A stretch of DNA of 64,000 nt from Saprospiraceae bacterium (GTDB lineage: Bacteria > Bacteroidota > Bacteroidia > Chitinophagales > Saprospiraceae). Location: assembly GCA_028285545.1 (NCBI GenBank), contig JANQPA010000077.1, positions 62,001 to 126,000 on the forward strand. Direction: 5' to 3'. A model generated the notes under the pieces. It was given only the letters and a program-made list of their open reading frames with translations, made no database searches and was not told where the DNA came from. Both the position numbers and the translations under genes were made by a program. Shown piece after piece: positions 61,767-64,000 of the stretch (its first letter is position 1; each line of letters opens with the position of its first letter).

Positions 61767-64000
61767 ATGAAAAAACTCTCACTGGTTTTAGGGCTGATGC
61801 TCTTTGCTATGGGTATAACCATGGCACAAACTACCGTAAAGGGTACTATTAAGGACAGTGATGGTGAAAGCCTCATTGGAGCCAGTATCCTGGTACAAGG
61901 AACTACAACAGGAACGGTTACTGATATTGATGGGTCCTTTTCCATTGATGTACCTCCTGGAAGCAACGTCTTAGTTGTTAGTTACACTGGATACGAAACT
62001 CAAAACATTGAGATCAACAACCAGACGACTTTTAACATCACGCTGAACTCAGCGGTTACTAGTCTGGAAGAGATTGTTGTTATGGGATACTCCAGTAAAA
62101 GTAGAAGTGAAGTAACGGGTTCTGCCGTTCAGCTGAGTTCTGAAAAATTATCTCAGCTACCACTCGTTTCTGTAGATCAGGCTTTGCAGGGAAATGTAGC
62201 CGGTCTACAATTAAGTGGAAATTCCGGTACACCTGGTTCTACTCAAAACATTTTAGTTAGGGGTCGAAGTTCTATTACGGCCAGCAACTCTCCATTATTT
62301 GTAATAGATGGAGTACCTGTTAACAATAGCGATTTATCAAGAACTACTTCTGGGTCTACTTTTAATCCTTTAGCTACCCTTAACCCAGAAACCATTGAAT
62401 CCATTACCGTATTAAAGGATCCTGCTTCCACTGCTCCATACGGTGCGCGCGGTACCAATGGGGTGATTGTAATCACCACCAAAAGCGGTAAAGCAGGTAA
62501 GCCGGTCTTCAGATTTTCCAGCACTTATGGTTTTCAGAATGATGCCACAATGGGGCCGGAAGTTCTAACTGCTGCCGAAGGAGAAGAATTGTTCTATGAA
62601 GCATTGTTTAATACTTTTGGAGAAAGTGAAGGTTTTGACAGAGCTGGTGCTCAGCAATTTTATCTGGACAATACCAGCAGATTCGGTAACAAGTATAAGG
62701 AGTGGAATGAAGATGGCCGCCCAGAAACGGTATGGCAGGATGTCATAACCAATAAAGATGCTCCTATTCAAACTTATGATTTATCAGTTACTGCTGGTAA
62801 TGATAAGACCACTTATTTTGCGTCTTTGGGTTATTTTGATGCAGAAGCTACGGTAATTGGCTCTAGCTTTGAGCGTGTTAATGGTGCATTAAACCTAACC
62901 ACTCACCTTAATGACAAACTTTCTTTTACGACCAGAAATAATGCCTCTTATTCAGAGCAAGATGGTCTTTTGGAACAAAGTGCATTTTTCTCAGGACCAA
63001 GAACAACTAAATATTTTTTGACTCCGGTGGCGCAGCCTTATAATCCTGATGGATCATTGAACTTGAATAATCTTTATTCAAATGTTCGAAACCCACTTTG
63101 GATTGCAGACAATGACATTTCTCTTTCAAGAGTAATGCGATTGACTAGTAATAACTCTTTACATTGGGATACACCTATTAAAAATCTGAGTTTTGATACC
63201 AAAATTTCTTTGGATTATCAAAATAATTCCTGGAAACGTTATCAAAACAGGACGCATGGTGATGCTGATGATATAGGAGGTGCTGCAAGTGTAGAATTTA
63301 TTGGAAGAACCAATACAGTAATTCAAAACTCCTTGACTTATGGTATCAACTTGGATCGCCATAATATAGACGTTAAAGTATTACAAGAATATCAAAGCAA
63401 TAAAGCTGATAGAATAGAAACCGATGGTGAGAATTTCTCTGCTGATGGATTAACGAATGTTGCCAGTGCCGGTACCCCTACCAGAGCATTCAGTAATTAC
63501 ACCGATTGGTATATTGGTTCCTATCTTGGGCTTGTGAACTATTCATTTGATGGAAAGTATATCGTAAACGCATCTGTTAGAAGAGAAGGTAGTTCTAGAT
63601 TCCCAGCTGATTCAAGATGGGGTACTTTCTGGTCAACGGGAGTAGCTTGGAATATCAGCGAAGAAGCCTTCATGGATGGCATGGACTTTATCACTAATTT
63701 GAAACTAAGAAGTTCCTTTGGGGTAACAGGTAATGCAGGAATTAACATAAACACTTATCAGGCTTCTTTAGCATTTAACACTGCTTATGGTGGAAATGCC
63801 GGTATCACTGCTAGTGGTTTTGGTAATGCAAACCTACAATGGGAAAGAGCAGAATCCTTTGAGGTAGGTGCTGATTTTGCACTTTTCAATAACCGTGTTT
63901 CTGGTTTATTCAACTACTACTCCAGAAAGACCAAAGATATGCTTCAGAGTGTTCCTTTATCCAGAACTACCGGATTTAACTCTCAGAACCAGAATATTGG
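61767..64000 (+). CDS. SusC/RagA-type TonB-dependent receptor, 3' end outside window
   Basis: About 744 codons in the window, frame still open at the edge. Signal peptide (MKKLSLVLGL to ITMAQ); CarboxypepD_reg-like domain (about 22-105: VKGTIKDSDGESLIGASILV, DGSFSIDVP); SusC signature LEEIVVMGYSS; plug with GLQLSGNSGTPGS, VIDGVPVNN, ITVLKDPASTAPYGARG and VIVITTK; then barrel strands. SusC receptors import oligosaccharides or peptides with a SusD lipoprotein, probably encoded just beyond the window. Likely the start of a separate nutrient locus rather than part of the zinc island. Confidence 0.95.
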   Translation, partial: MKKLSLVLGLMLFAMGITMAQTTVKGTIKDSDGESLIGASILVQGTTTGTVTDIDGSFSIDVPPGSNVLVVSYTGYETQNIEINNQTTFNITLNSAVTSLEEIVVMGYSSKSRSEVTGSAVQLSSEKLSQLPLVSVDQALQGNVAGLQLSGNSGTPGSTQNILVRGRSSITASNSPLFVIDGVPVNNSDLSRTTSGSTFNPLATLNPETIESITVLKDPASTAPYGARGTNGVIVITTKSGKAGKPVFRFSSTYGFQNDATMGPEVLTAAEGEELFYEALFNTFGESEGFDRAGAQQFYLDNTSRFGNKYKEWNEDGRPETVWQDVITNKDAPIQTYDLSVTAGNDKTTYFASLGYFDAEATVIGSSFERVNGALNLTTHLNDKLSFTTRNNASYSEQDGLLEQSAFFSGPRTTKYFLTPVAQPYNPDGSLNLNNLYSNVRNPLWIADNDISLSRVMRLTSNNSLHWDTPIKNLSFDTKISLDYQNNSWKRYQNRTHGDADDIGGAASVEFIGRTNTVIQNSLTYGINLDRHNIDVKVLQEYQSNKADRIETDGENFSADGLTNVASAGTPTRAFSNYTDWYIGSYLGLVNYSFDGKYIVNASVRREGSSRFPADSRWGTFWSTGVAWNISEEAFMDGMDFITNLKLRSSFGVTGNAGININTYQASLAFNTAYGGNAGITASGFGNANLQWERAESFEVGADFALFNNRVSGLFNYYSRKTKDMLQSVPLSRTTGFNSQNQNI

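Overview
The window looks like chromosome from a Bacteroidota bacterium, plausibly Saprospiria- or Cytophagia-like. The reasons are AT-rich DNA, very few Shine-Dalgarno-like leaders, TonB-dependent receptors including a SusC-type one at the right edge, DUF418 and PadR/FtsX genes, and many lipoproteins. This placement is inference from gene content; there is no rRNA or other marker. I saw no tRNA, rRNA, CRISPR array or complete transposase.

Layout. (1) 1-3376: the end of a GAF-class III cyclase-TPR protein, then on the minus strand a BLUF-adenylyl cyclase closely resembling photoactivated bPAC, whose stop codon overlaps the start of a phosphofructokinase gene. (2) 3747-7107: a secreted protein of about seven beta/gamma-crystallin-like repeats and a probable outer-membrane barrel. 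(3) 7933-14435: a tight five-gene operon with a MotA/ExbB-like channel, a MotB/OmpA-like stator (a ZorA/ZorB-like pair), an all-helical protein, an SPFH-like protein and an 867-residue STAND-like protein with a degenerate P-loop. It fits no Zorya type I know and is my best candidate for an undescribed system. (4) 14671-17673: a PadR regulator and an FtsX/MacB-type permease, followed by a long hairpin element.

(5) 18210-61421 is largely a metal-acquisition island, almost certainly for zinc. It holds a Fur-family (Zur-like) regulator (57835-58215), two COG0523 GTPases, DUF1826, three MerC-like membrane proteins, three paralogues of a small secreted CFFCG-motif protein, a metallophore/cofactor importer with three paralogous binding proteins, three ABC-2 transporter modules (an ATPase with two or four NosY/DUF3526-like permeases), two TonB receptors, a LolCDE-like transporter with a His-rich loop, and a (His-Asp)n lipoprotein. 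Six promoter regions carry a 17-bp palindrome close to TTGCAACnnnGTTGCAA, nearly always as two copies 35-39 bp apart centre to centre, one of them directly before the regulator gene. This links the scattered units into one probable Zur regulon. A truncated second regulator gene and a 33-codon stub next to it show that the island has been rearranged.

(6) 61767 to the right edge: a SusC/RagA-type TonB receptor, cut by the window.

Together, the binding proteins, FecCD permease and ATPase would import a chelate delivered by the TonB receptors. The ABC-2 modules may export a ligand or energise envelope steps. COG0523 and DUF1826 proteins would allocate scarce zinc in the cytoplasm, and the MerC/CFFCG pairs and His-rich proteins would handle metal in the envelope. 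No metallophore synthesis genes lie in the window. Function calls rest on motif reading, since no searches were possible.
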